This document shows positions 51,235 to 63,835 of a DNA stretch of 64,000 nt, piece after piece. The translations under genes and the position numbers were made by a program. Source of the stretch: Chrysomallon squamiferum (Eukaryota; Mollusca; Gastropoda; Neomphalida; Peltospiridae); assembly GCA_012295275.1 (NCBI GenBank), contig CM022676.1, forward strand, positions 13,830,379-13,894,378, read 5' to 3'. The notes under the pieces were generated by a model, which was given only the letters and a program-made list of their open reading frames with translations, had not been told where the DNA came from and made no database searches. Every line of letters starts with the position of its first letter. The first letter of the stretch is position 1.

Positions 51235-52171
51235 GTTATAAGCAGTGGATATCTAAATAAAAACATGTACATAAATAAAACACCAGAAATTGGAATAATC
51301 AGCCAAGTCGTGAAGCCGCTTTGTCTCTCAAAGGCGAGGTGCGAGCAGTGTCACCAAAATTACAATAGAAGTAAACCTGAGCATGTCGAGAAGTCTGACT
51401 TGCTTTTACAGATAGTTTCTTTGTTCATGACAGGACTGATGATTGTGTAACCAAAGTAATCTTCTTTTAATGATTCAAATCAAACCAGAAGCTCATTTTA
51501 TTAGTTTTCGAAAGTGTGTTAAATAACTGATTTCAGATTCTTTAATGTTATATTTATGGACGAAACATGTAATTGAGATGACGTACATATATTAAGTTTT
51601 CTTGGCAACAGTAGTAGACATATATTTCAAAACTAATTATACATATATAACAATGTAATAATTACAGCCATATTTGCCAATTAAATTTCTGTTATAAATA
51701 TTTTAATGGTTTTTGATTTGTTAGTGTTTATACTTTCTTGTTTTGGTCTCTTTTCAGTAATGAAAACATCGCTGCCGGTTTGTCGCATATAGAAATGAAT
51801 CGTTTGTACTTTTCATTTTTCTGTTTTAATTTCCTCTGAAGACTTTTCAAATAATGCTAGAGGTTCTTAGTTACAATACTACACGTATTTTGTACCAATA
51901 CTGCACGAGTAATACTAATACTAATACTAATAATAAATTAAATTAAATTAAAATAATAAACACAATATAAAATACATTGTTGTTTCAAAACAGTTACTTA
52001 ACTGAACATTTTTCTGATCGATCATTTCTTATAAACGAGTAATTTCTGTATAACTCTACTATTGATCACAGAGATCAGGGATCTATAAATAAATAAATAA
52101 AATGACATAAAGTGAAATGAAGTATTCAGATATAGCATAAGTTATAAACGATACAGTGAACTCTACAGATA

Positions 52172-52500
52172 CCGGATCAATTATCCGGCGTCCTGAAATC
52201 TCGAAAGACCAGAAGACCGGAACTTTTTCCAACGTAATTTTCATACTTTGCGCGCGCTGGTTTTGTCCTCACCAGACTGTAACTACTCTTTCAAGCCGCG
52301 TGTTGTTAATTCACTCGCGGCATTGTTTACATGTTGAGTCGCACAGTTGTGTATCGTCAATTTTCTTTCTTTCTTTATTTTTTAATTTATAAAATGTATG
52401 CCTAATTCTTTACGAATTTAGATGCCTTGGTACCAGAAAACAGGAAGATCCAGAAATTCGGAATGCCTCAGGCCCCAAGGGGTCCTGACAATTGGTCCGG
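52172..52500. mobile_element. MITE with CCGGA(C/T)CAATT termini (unit A'' copy)
   Basis: 329 bp, TA-flanked; longest internal part shared with A'. Confidence 0.7.
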
Positions 52501-52874
52501 TACTTCTATTTAGGTGATAGTATTACAACTACTGCTACTGCAACTGCTACTACTACTACTAATAGAATAATTATTATTATTATAATGACGATACCATTAT
52601 TATTTTTATTTCTTGTTATTATTTTTTTTGTATTTATTATTGGTGTTTTTAGTGTTGTTATTATTAAATATTCTTCGATATTTCTCATAAACCAGTGTGT
52701 TAGGTATAAAAAAAAATAAAATAAAAAATAAAATTAAAAAACCTCGTTTAAGAAAATTCACACACAAGATGTATAGCCTTGACGAAATAGATTACACGTT
52801 CAATAAGTCTGATCTGATTTAAGCAAAGTAATAATAGTACGGCATATAGTAAATTACAGTAAAATACAAAATAC

Positions 52875-53009
52875 CTTCAAATTTCAAAATAGCCCTCTGA
52901 TTAAGGAAGTACGTTCTTGCTTGGTGAGTGTTTTCCTGGAACTGATAACGTTCTGTTTGACAGGTCACTGAAATATCTTCTGTGTATCGCTGTTTACACG
53001 TCACGCCAC
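52875..53009 (-). CDS. putative 135-bp phase 1-1 exon, gene unidentified (unit A'')
   Basis: Counterpart of 13164-13298 with an identical peptide to A over the exon. Confidence 0.35.
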
Positions 53010-53344
53010 CTTTAGCGATAAATACATGCACATATTTATTACATACAATGTGTGCCGTATAATGTAAGGTGTCTTTCAAACCTGTTACTATATATATGTG
53101 TCATTACTTATTTTATCTGTAAATTATTTATCTTTATTTCTCACAGTATACTAACAAGTGTCTGTTATGTACGTCAGATAAAAATAGTGTGCTAATAGTA
53201 CTGGTGACAAGAAACGTTATAGCTTGGATCGTGAAAAATGAAATGTAATCGTGAATCAGAAAATATGGGACACTCTTTTATTTGCACATGTTATGAGTCA
53301 AAGATGTGACACTAACCACGTTTATTATTTATTTTATATAGATA

Positions 53345-53710
53345 CTCTCCCCAGAAAAGAAACGCAAAAGTAGATTTTATTGAAATTGGAAATATCTATC
53401 TAATGGATCAACAGAAAGCAGCAGAATGTTCACATTTTACACACTTTCGCAATTCATTAATATTGATGGTATTACATTGTAAAGGTTAAAGTTCAAGGTT
53501 ATAACAGTATAATATCAATACCTTGAGTGCCCACCATGGGAGTCCAGAACTGCCTAATATCTCCTTCCCATAGAAGTAATGACATTACGAATTACACCTT
53601 GTGGAATGGTGGCCCACTCTGTAGTAATAATGCCAACTGAGCACGATTCTGTGGCTGTGGTTGATGCTACCTCAGTCGTCTATCCAACTTGTCCCATAAA
53701 TGCTCTATAG
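53345..53710 (-). mobile_element. Tc1/mariner remnant (unit A'')
   Basis: Same remnant as in A. The transposase C-terminal frame carries additional small indels. Confidence 0.7.
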
Positions 53711-54632
53711 CAGTGTTTCCCAACGTGGGGCCTATGCCCCACTGGGGGGCAAATTCAATAATAATAGGGGGGCAATATGAAAAATATAGTAATATCAACA
53801 TTTCTATTTTATTTAACCCTATATGGGTACAAATTATAATTTTATAGGATAAAATTGTAATTAAAACCCAGCTGAGCACAACAGCTTGTGCATTCTAGTC
53901 AAGTGTTCACCCACTAATGTTATCGTGCATCTGGCACCAGCTATATGCGTAGCTTCTGACTTGTTTAAGAAGGTGAGTTTTAATCAGCTGTTCAACACAC
54001 ACTGAAGCTAAAATAGCAGAGGAAACTAACTACTGCCTTTTTGTCTGTTGTGCCACCAATGTTCGACTAATGAATCCATGAAGAGAGGTCGTCTCGAAAA
54101 TCATTTGAAGGCAAAACACAGTATTCATGTTAATTCAAAACTGGGGTATTTTAAATCCCTAAAGGAGAAGTTTGGAAAAAGATCAACAATACATTCATTG
54201 TTCTCTGCAAGAAGTGCAAGCAAGGATTGTGGTCTTGAGGCTAGTTATGACATTTCTCTTCTCATAGCAAAATGTGGCAAAAATCATACAATAGGGGAGA
54301 ATTTAATTAAGCCCGCAATATCAACTTTTCTGAAAGTAGTTCTTGAAAACGATGACCAACATCTCAAAAGCATGCCGCTCAGTAATAATACTGTTAGTAG
54401 CAGGATTGATGAAATGAGTTGTGATGTAGAAGTACAACTTGTTGAAAAATTAAAATATTCAAACTTTTCAATACAGTTGGACGAATCAACTGTAAGACAT
54501 AGTGAAGCTCTGTTAATGGCCTATGCAAGATACGTTGATAATGGAGAATGTATTGAGGATATTTTTATTATTCATTACTTCCCCAGGAAAGAATTGATAC
54601 TATCTGAAACTGGGCCCTGGATTATGGTTAAT
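53711..54632 (+). mobile_element. truncated hAT element with longer open transposase frame (unit A'')
   Basis: Same element as in A, but the linker codon is TCA instead of TGA. One frame therefore runs from the BED-like finger (CHQCSTNESMKRGRLENHL) through TIGENLIKP, NNTVSSRIDEMS and IQLDEST. It still lacks the 3' two-thirds of a hAT transposase and the 3' terminus, so it is inactive. This copy is closest to the ancestral sequence. Confidence 0.75.
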
Positions 54633-54640
54633 AATAATTA

Positions 54641-54689
<49 letters not shown>

Positions 54690-55249
54690 TTTTTTTTTTT
54701 TGAAGCACATAAATATATAAAAATATAATTATAATGTTAATGTAAATACAAACACGGATTTAATAACAGAGGGACACATAGAGGGACATACAGAGACAGA
54801 CAGAGAGAGACAAAAGCTTAGAGAGAGAGATTTTGAGGATGAAGGGATTAAAAAGAAAGTATCGATAGTGTAATATTGTTTATGATAATGAGATGACGAT
54901 GATGATAGTGATGATGATGAAACAAGTACAAGTATTACACCAATCAAAATGGTTTAATGATGATAATAATAGCAATAACAACAATAATAATATAAATAAC
55001 AACACCGTCAATAAATAAATAAATAGTAATTAGAAATAATAAAGTAAAAAAAAACAACAACAAATTAAATGAAATATGTTCGCTAACATAAGAGAAAGTA
55101 ATATATGGTATCACGCCGTAAAGATAAAATCGTTTTAATGCATGATCAAGATCGTAATGTGGATTCGATGATTTGTCTAAAGATTTACAGACATAGAAAA
55201 TAATTCGGAAGGGACGAAGGCCTTACCATTGTCATCATGATTTCCCTAC

Positions 55250-55325
55250 CTGCGTAATTCCCATCATGAATAAGCTGAAACTCTCTAGGAATGTGTTCAT
55301 TATCACACTGTACAACAAACGCCAT
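55250..55325 (-). CDS. putative exon, gene unidentified (unit A'')
   Basis: Counterpart of 15594-15669: open, phase 1 donor, same predicted peptide. Confidence 0.3.
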
Positions 55326-57599
55326 AAATTTTATATAAAAAAAACACATCCTGATAAATTGTGGGTAAAATGTCGTGTTGTGATGTTGAATGACTAAAAG
55401 AGAAGACAAGACTTTTTTACTTACATATTCTTACAACAAAGATCGTGAACAGGAATCCCGAAGTCACAATCAAACTGTAACATGAGCTTTACCACTGATA
55501 CAACATCACAGATCACTGCAGCTGAGCAGCATCACCTTTGTCGGAAAACATGAGTTGGTGTCTTTAAAGAATTGAAAAGTTCACAACTATATGATATAAA
55601 TGAATAATGTTTTGGTATATTTAGCTTCCGTTCATAATTACAATTATTATTTAAGATATGTTTTCTTTATAAATGAAGGGACAGGATTATACTATAATAA
55701 AATAATTTAGTTGTTTAATGATTAAAGTATGTTGGTAACAGCTTCAGCATGCGCCCTTGTTGATAAATCATTAATGCAACGATTATTTGATAGTTATGAA
55801 CTAATTATTTCTGTGCATGCTACATTCAAGACACTAAATTCATTTATTCGCTGAAGACTGTATTGAAATTAACTGAATAGGTGTAGATGTTCACCTGAAA
55901 ATATCCAGTAATTGAACAGACAACCACAAAAACACGTACCTGCACCTAATTTTAGTTTATATTTTTCTAGTATACTTAAGTTATACAATTTATAATAAAA
56001 AAATAAATAAATTATATGTATGTAGATAGAAAGATAGATGGGTAGATAGGCAAAGCAGATAAAGGGACATACTTCTAGGCCGACACACAAACAGCCTGAC
56101 AGAAATGTATGTAGTTTGCCTTTTGGTGACACTGACATTCATCACTTGTAAACTGGTACACAGAAAAGTGTTCTTCACTTTTCTTAGCAATAAAACTTTG
56201 TAAATGAAAATATTTGTACTTATATATGTAATACGTTCCATGTCACTTACAAAAATGCTTTGATCCAACACCCGTGACCATATTATGCATATGAAAATGT
56301 GAATCAGGATGTGAATTAAACTTGTTGCGTTTGGGATAGACACACTCATCTGTTCAGTTTTGAAATCAGAAGTGTTATTTCTTTCCATATATTTGGATTC
56401 ATTTACTTGTTATACCTACTGTCATATCAGATTTTTTTTTAAATAGTTTTATGAGTATGTAATAAGAGTGAAATATTCAGTAATAATATTAATAATAAAA
56501 CTGCATACAGAAAGTAAATTATCGATTAAGCCTAATAGTCATCCGATGAACGAAAACTTGTTTATACTTTTTAAAACAATAAATCGTATTACAGTTCGAA
56601 TAATAGCTTCTTGTTTAAATTTCTATGTGTTTTTATTCATTTCATTTAAAACTCGGAATAAGTGAGACATAGAATTATGTTCTAAAATGAAGACTGTGAA
56701 CTGAATAACAGTTATAACCGTGTCAACAAAACATTCACTGATTATATTTGTTATCTGGAATGGTATTGTCATGACAAGCTAAAATTTGCAGATTTTGGCC
56801 TTAAATGGGCGTGACTGCAGCCATAAAGACAAACTAATAGTAAAAAATGAGTTTAGTAGTAAAACACACTCAGTATAGACATGCTGACCTCAGTTTGTCC
56901 ATCTCTGACACTTTCAGTGATTTAATGTAAATAAATGCTCCAGGTTGCACTAATCTTAAAAACAGCTTAAATATAAGATTGTGAAGATAAAAGGTTTCTT
57001 TTTGTTTGTTTGTTTGTTTCTGGGATAATTTATCACGGGATGAACCTGAGCGATATTTTCCAAAAGATTGTCCAAAAGATTATATTTGTAAACTTAAATA
57101 GTTTGACTTTTTTAATCCACAAGTTTATTTTCGAAATTTGTAATCACCATCTTACATTTTGTCTTTGATTTAGTTTCTGGATGGAGAATCCTTACAGTCA
57201 AATGTCATTATCGGTCAGATGTCTCTAGTAGCAGTTGGATACATTACGTTATATGATTCAAGATTTTCTTTACTTATATTTAGTTTCTATTAATTAATTC
57301 ATGTATTTCCATTTATTCTTTTTGTCTGTATTTTATAACGGCTGGACATACTGCAGACGTGTACGAAATTCCATCTGTTCATATTAAAAAATCTATCACA
57401 TTTACTTAAATGCTATCTTCATATATACCAAACATAAAATTTAATCGTTGTATTTTCATTGTTTTTGTTTTGTTTTTTTCTTGTGCTTTTTTCTCGAATT
57501 TTGCTTTCCATAAGAATTATTGTTTTTGTTCACTTGTTTTTTTTTTCTTCTAACTGTAATAAATGAATACACTCAGACCATACCTTCCATTTGCTGTTA

Positions 57600-57658
57600 T
57601 AATGATTTATTTATATATTTATTTATTTATTTATATAGTTATGTATTTATTTATAGAT

Positions 57659-57701
<43 letters not shown>

Positions 57702-57706
57702 TTTCT
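57600..57706. repeat. (TTTA)n tract forming the Ig1 acceptor region
   Basis: TTTA repeat directly before the Ig1 acceptor, expanded relative to A and A'. The extra cassette of A'' begins at this point, so the tract is a plausible recombination site. Confidence 0.8.
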
Positions 57707-57708
57707 AG

Positions 57709-57963
57709 ATGGAGTCCTTTCTGTTACATTCATTCTTTCAGCTCCAGGAAACACTGTTGAAGGAGAAACTCTAAATATGACCTGTGTTGTTGATTGTGAC
57801 TCATCTTGTTTCTACACGTGGAGAAGTGAAGATCGGTATTTGGTCAACAGTTCTCAGTTAACTGTTGGTCCTCTCAGCAGAAATCAGACAGGACAAACAT
57901 TTACATGTAAAGCAAGTAGTTCTGAACTTTCAGAAAGTAACCAGTTCCAGCTTAGAGTTCGAT
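57709..57963 (+). pseudogene. Ig-domain exon 1, cassette 1 of A''
   Basis: 255-bp phase 1-1 exon, itself open. It is more diverged than other copies (DGVLSVTFILSAPG, VVDCDSSCFYTW, CKASSSELSES). The following exons of this cassette are broken, so the cassette is classed as dead. Confidence 0.6.
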
Positions 57964-58735
57964 GTAAGTTCCAGATTCGCAGATAAACTTACGACTTTAA
58001 ATACAACAAATAATATGAGAAACACGGAATAAAAAACCAACAAAAAACATCAAGTTAAATATCGAATCCCGGTTTTTATTTTTAATTCATCCTAACAAAA
58101 TCTGTTAAATGAAGACATGTTAATAAGGTATAGAAATATTTTAAAATAACATAATTTATTCAGCGGTTTCTTGAAAGTTATCGCTGTTTTATTGCTGTTT
58201 ATCTACATATGAAACAAAACCTCAACAAAATATTTTACGAAATAAAATGATATACAATTAGTGAGTAAAGTTTAAGAACCTTTACCAGTTTTCTCTCGCA
58301 TACACTTCCAAACCACAAGTTTAATGTATACTAAGAATCTGTCACTAACAATAATATATTTTTTGAATATTTTATATTACTTTTCCTTTTTTCTTTAATC
58401 TGGTCTGAACTTCTAACACTTTTAAATCCAGAACTGCCTACAAAATATGTTTTAGTGACTGCAATAAAGTGTAACTATGATTATTTTCTAGCTTTTATTT
58501 ATTTATTTAATTATTATGATTATTATTTCTTAAAGTTCATTATCGTTTTTTTTTTTTTTTTTGATTTTTTTCATCGTATTTGTAGCGTGGTAAACAACAT
58601 TCTTTTCAATTTTAACAGAATAATTCAAAATGAACTGGAGAAACGTGTCTGACTAGATATTGCTGTAGATGTGCTGACAGTGTTTACCTATCGTGTTGTC
58701 AGTACTTGTAATACTAACTTTAACACTTGGCATAT

Positions 58736-58992
58736 GGTAAACAGATAACTAAATCTAACTTTAAACCCAGTAATAAGGTAAACAGATAACTAAATCTAGC
58801 CATAATGCTCACTTTAACCCTAGTCATACGGTAAACAGATAACTACATTTAACCATCGTACTAACTTTAACCCTAGTCACAAGGTAAACAGATAACTAAA
58901 TCTAGCCATAATACTAACTTTAACCCTACTCATAAGGTAAAGAGATAACTAAATCTAGGCATAATACTAACATTAACCGTAGTAATAAGGTT
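58736..58992. repeat. ~53-bp minisatellite, about 5 units
   Basis: GGTAAACAGATAACTAAATC-like starts at ~58736, 58777, 58830, 58883 and 58937. It lies in the cassette 1 Ig1-Ig2 intron and is absent from the other cassettes. Confidence 0.8.
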
Positions 58993-58993
58993 A

Positions 58994-59522
58994 CATCGGG
59001 TTACGAACTTAATCCGTTCCAGAATTCGGTTCGTAAACAGAATTGTACGTAAACCCAAGAAATGTCAGACACACAAACGCCACTTTTATGTTTTGCAATT
59101 ATTTCTTTCTTAACCTCTACTCTGATAGATTTATAATTTCCACCAGGATTATAGCTTTCACCTTTTGTTTTCTTGGGCATAATAGTGTGTAATAGGAATT
59201 ATACACATAAAATTAGCAACACTTTAAAATTAATGCGACCGCACAATCTAAATGCAAAAGATATTGAGCTGCAACTGCATATTAAAGACTAAATACCTAA
59301 ATTCATGAAACGTATTTGCTGAAGGGCATGCCGATGATCACTACTTTGACTTCGATTTGGACGTAAGCATCTATTCTTTTCTTTACTGGATGCTGAGGTC
59401 AAAAGAAAGCTTGTCTTAGCAGGTCTCTGTAGTTCGTATCTCGTCAACCGAGACAAAATTTGCCCAAGATCACGATTCCTAATCCGAATTATTCGTGCTT
59501 CCAGGTGTTCATAGCCCGACGT
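58994..59522. mobile_element. possible nonautonomous DNA element in the cassette 1 intron
   Basis: Left end catcgggttacgaacttaat and the complement of the right end (cgtcgggctatgaacacctg) are imperfect inverted repeats. The interval is absent from the homologous introns of A, A' and cassette 2. No transposase recognised. Confidence 0.35.
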
Positions 59523-59799
59523 TCCATTAAAACAAATTAACAATTCTTCTTAAATATCTTTCCTACATTAAGTGATAATGAAACAAATTATTGCTTTAGT
59601 TCTTTTCCTGGTTCTATTTTAATTTACTAGTAGTGAAAATAAAAGAGCGTTTAGACAATGTTTATGTTTCCACATGCACAGATACAGAATTGCTTTTAGA
59701 GTAAGATACTAAACATTTTATTACTAGTGTTTGAAAGATTTCACATCTTTATCAAACGTTAGTGATTTTACACGTGGTAAATGTTTTCTATCATTGCAG

Positions 59800-60070
59800 A
59801 CCAAACTTCTATTACATCTTTGACCTTAAACTCCAATTCTACAAAGTTAACAATTGACTCCCATGACTCTGAGATGTGAAGTTGACAGTAATCCAGCATC
59901 TCACATCAAACTGTTAAACAACTCACACATTCTACGTGAAGTGAACAACTCCAAGTCAGTGCAGTACAGCTGGAATGAAGCTGGATGTCTGGATACAGGA
60001 GTTTACACTTGTGAAGCAGGAAACAACGTCAAGTCTGATGTCAGTCAAAGCGTGCAGCTTATTGTTAAAT
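59800..60070 (+). pseudogene. Ig-domain exon 2 with 8-nt deletion, cassette 1 of A''
   Basis: 271 nt instead of 279. Eight bases are missing near 59853 (aacaattgactcc versus aacagttgatgagctgactcc), shifting the frame and reaching a stop within a few codons. Splice sites are intact. The downstream frame still reads LRCEVDSNPAS and YTCEAGN. Confidence 0.8.
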
Positions 60071-60255
60071 GTAACTGTTATTTGTAACACAAATTAGAAT
60101 ATCAGTAATAACAGAAATAACAAATTACAAACATAGATACATTTAAGACACACAATAACATACACACACGTGAATAAGTGCGCGCGCATGTTTCTTTCTT
60201 ATTCTCATATGGTCATGTTTATCAACGTTAGTTAGCCTGACTGTCTTTCTGTCTA

Positions 60256-60335
60256 CAAGGTTCACTAAGGATTCCCGAGTATATTAATTCTGATATCAGT
60301 AAAAGGGTGCAGCTTGTTGTTAAATGTAACACAAA
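60256..60335 (+). pseudogene. fused exon remnants (FN3 start plus Ig2 end)
   Basis: After ctacaag comes a short FN3-start remnant (gttcactaaggattcccg), then a fragment matching the 3' end of the Ig2 exon (gggtgcagcttgttgttaaa, then tgtaac). This looks like debris of an earlier local rearrangement. Confidence 0.55.
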
Positions 60336-60549
60336 TTACAATATCAGTAATCAGTAATCGTAAAATAAGCAACATGCACACACATACATCTAAATGTATG
60401 CACACAAACACATACATTGAGACACATACACAAAGATATATATAGAATCATGATCAGACACATAAACACACACACGCACACTTTCTTCCTTCATCTGATA
60501 TGGTCATGTTTTGAACGTTAATTACCCTGACTTTCTTTCTGCCTACTAG

Positions 60550-60734
60550 GTCCACCGAGGATTCCTTCCAATGTGAACATAAAGAGAATCAGCTCTTCTG
60601 CCATCTCAGTGTCTTGGACAGAGGAATTTAACGGCGGCTTCGTGCAAACATTCATTGTACAGAACAGAGGATTTTGGCTTATAACAAATACGGAGTTAAA
60701 GGTTTCACAGTTGAGAGAGATACTTTTATGATAG
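60550..60734 (+). pseudogene. fibronectin type III exon with 115-nt deletion, cassette 1 of A''
   Basis: 185 nt instead of 300. The segment between the strand C region (VQTFIVQN) and the C-terminal AYNKYG region is lost and the frame is broken. Splice borders remain. Confidence 0.8.
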
Positions 60735-61593
60735 GTACGTGTATTAATAAACAGGTAATATACATTTCAAGGTCATTACGTAAATGTCATTTGATTTACT
60801 TCCAGTCTTATTAGAACTGGAACATAGTTATATAGTTTATTTTATCATCAACATTTTAGAAATCACCAATTGTGTTGTGTTATATTGTACAATTGAAAAC
60901 AAATTTATTGGATAGATAAATAATAGGTAATGATGATAATAGTGTGTTAACGATCGTATCTTTTGTTTGTATGCAGAACTGAAACAAAACAAAACTGTAA
61001 TTTCATTAGCACGATTCTTTAATCATATATTCTATAAAACATATTAAAATAAGAAATTAGAATAAATTAGTAGTTTCCTTTTCCATATTAGAATTACTTC
61101 TCAGCAAATTTGAGATACAATAAATCTGTAAAAAAATTAAATTTAATCATCGTTATTTTTCTAAATTCTGCTTTACATAACAATTATTATTATTATTATT
61201 AGTAGTAGTAGTAATACTAGTAGTAGCAGTAGTAGTAGCAGCAGTAGTACTAGTAGTAGTAGTGGTAGTAGTAGTCGTAGAGTACGTAATAGTAGTAGTA
61301 GCAGCAGTATTTTTGAATCACTTATCTTGTTTCTTGTCATAATGCATTAAAACTCTCAGATTCACTTATGAACGTGGATTGGTATATTTTTGTCTTCGAC
61401 TTCTTCGCACATTTACCGTTCAAACAGAAACTTAGAGATCTATCTTAATGTTTCCAAATCTACATTTCATTTCCGGTTACAAATATGCACATTATTTCTT
61501 TCCTTCTTTTTCTTTCTTTCTTGCTTTCTTTCTTTACTTATTTCTTTCGTTATATATAAATATTCTTTCATTTACTTATTTATTTATTTATAG
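60735..61593. other. inter-cassette intron
   Basis: No gene. Contains an AGT/AGC trinucleotide-rich run (61200-61310), a CTTT-rich run (61496-61545) and a TTTA run before the next acceptor. Confidence 0.6.
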
Positions 61594-61848
61594 ATCGAGT
61601 CCTCTCGGTTATATTTAGTCCTTCAACTCCAAGAAACAGTGTTGAAGGAGAAACTCTAAATTTGACCTGTGTTGCTGATTGTGACTCATCTTGTGTCTAC
61701 ACGTGGAGAAGTGAAGATCGGTATTTGGTCAACAGCTCTCAGTTAACTGTTGGTCCTGTCAGCAGAAATCAGACAGGGCAAACATTTACGTGTACTGCAA
61801 GTAATAATGGACTTTCAGGAAGTAACCAGTTCCAGCTTATAATTCGCT
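61594..61848 (+). CDS. Ig-domain exon 1, cassette 2 of A''
   Basis: 255-bp phase 1-1 exon, donor GTACGT as in A'. Framework complete (LNLTCVADCDSSC, YTWRSED, FTCTASNNG). Closest to the A' exon. This cassette is open in all three exons. Confidence 0.75.
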
Positions 61849-62499
61849 GTACGTTCCAGATTCAGACATAAACTTACAGCTTTAAATACTCAAAGAATAT
61901 GTCAAAAAGAGTAGAAAAAATTGAAAAATACATATTAAGATAAGCATTAAATACCATCTTGATTTCTAATTCGTATCAACAAAATGAGTGTTATGTGAAA
62001 GCATGATAATAGAATATAAGAATTTCGTAAATTAACATAATTTATGCATGGGTTTCTTCATAATTTCTTCTTCCGCTGCCATTTCTCACTCGCGCTAAAA
62101 TTCTAATTTAGTACACACAGTTGAAGAATTCTTTTCTATTTCTCACTCGCACTAAGAGCGTTATTTCAGCTTTGTCACTTTAGAACCAGCATATTATTGG
62201 TGTATATCCCGTTTTTACAGGCATTGACTTCCAAACCTGTAATGCTTCATCTATCTGTCATAATAATCTGTGTTTTCATTAAATTTTAAAATATATTCCA
62301 GCTTTTCTTAATTCTGAACTGAAGTTGGAACGTTATTCAATCAAGAACTTGGATGTCTCTTATTGAGTTCCAACGAGAGGCAACTGTCTGTAGAATCACT
62401 TTCATCTTCCGCTTTAAAGACTTCTTCAAAGATCTAAGTGTTATCATGATTTCTTTTAGAAAGTTCATTACATGATCTGTTTGTTAGTTGTTGTTTTTC

Positions 62500-62532
<33 letters not shown>

Positions 62533-63006
62533 TTAATTCATCCATGTTAAGTGAAATTCTTGTCATCTTTAAACAAATGTTCAGAGTGAACTGGAGAAAC
62601 GTATCTGACTAGATAATGCTGTAGATGTGATGACACTATTTACGCATCATGTTCCCAGCACTTGTGTGAAAAACTTCAACCTGATTTTGTTTTAGCGATG
62701 CACAATAAACACTTCTTTATAAATATCTTTCCTACATTACGTGATCATCAATAGTACTTTCCTTTGATGATCTTTCTAAGTTAATTCGAATTTACTCACA
62801 GAGGAATATTAAAGTAAAACTATTGTAGACTATCTTTTTATCTCCACAACATACATACATACAGATCTGGAGTAAAACGACTGACACTGTTTTAGTATTT
62901 AGCACTATGTGGTAATGAACATTAAAGTATTAGTTTTCGACTTGTTTCACCTTGCAGCTCAATGATAGCTGATTTCACGAATAGCACATGTAATTAATCA
63001 TTGCAG

Positions 63007-63285
63007 ACCAAACTTCTATCACATCTTTGACGTTCAACTCGAAGTCTACAAAGTTAACAGTTGATGAGTTGACTCCCATGACTCTGAGATGTGAAGTTGA
63101 CAGTAATCCAGCATCTCACATCAAGCTCTTAAACAACTCACACATTCTACGTGAAGTGAACAACTCCAAGTCAGTGGAGTACAGCTGGAATGAAGCTGGA
63201 TGTCTGGATACAGGATTTTACACTTGTGAAGCAGGAAACAACGTCAAGTCTGATGTCAATCAAAGCGTGCAGCTTATTGTTAAAT
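63007..63285 (+). CDS. Ig-domain exon 2, cassette 2 of A''
   Basis: 279-bp phase 1-1 exon, open, with the same motifs as in A and A' (LRCEVDSNPAS, DTGFYTCEAGN). Confidence 0.75.
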
Positions 63286-63586
63286 GTAACTGTTTTTTAA
63301 CACAAATTAGAATATCAGTAATAATGGAAATAGCAACTTGCACACATACACACATTTACACATGCATACATTTATGTGCGCGCATTCTTATTACAATATG
63401 GTCATGTTTATCAACGTTAGTTAGCCTGATTGTCTTTCTGCCTACAAGGTACACTGAGGATTCCCGAGTGTATACATGTATATATAGAGACGCAGATACA
63501 AACACTCATATGCACATTTTTTTCTTTCTTCTCATATGGTCATGTTTTCCAACATTAATTAGCCTGCCTGTGTTTTTTCCTACAAG

Positions 63587-63835
63587 GTACACCCAGCCCT
63601 CCTTCCAATGTGAGGCTGCAGAGAATCAGCTCTTCTGCCATCTCAGTGTCTTGGACAGAGGAATTTAACGGTGGCTTCGTGCAAACATTCATTTTACAGT
63701 ACATAGAAAACACGTCAACCGATACAACAGTGATAGCGCCTCTGAAATCAGACACGAAGTATCTTGTGAGAATGTTGGCTTACAATAAATACGGAGTTAA
63801 AGGTTTTACAAATGAGAGATATGTTTTGATGAAAG
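63587..63835 (+). CDS. fibronectin type III exon with 51-nt in-frame deletion, cassette 2 of A''
   Basis: 249 nt instead of 300, phase 1-1 kept. After ENTST the 17 residues found in A and A' (starting QWNNIAEK) are missing and the frame resumes at TTVIAPLKSD. This removes the middle of the domain, so folding is doubtful although the frame is open. The gene continues past the window end. Confidence 0.7.

Noticed and set aside
50967-51272. Leu-Ser repeat frame
   Set aside because: Translation of the complement of GA microsatellites.
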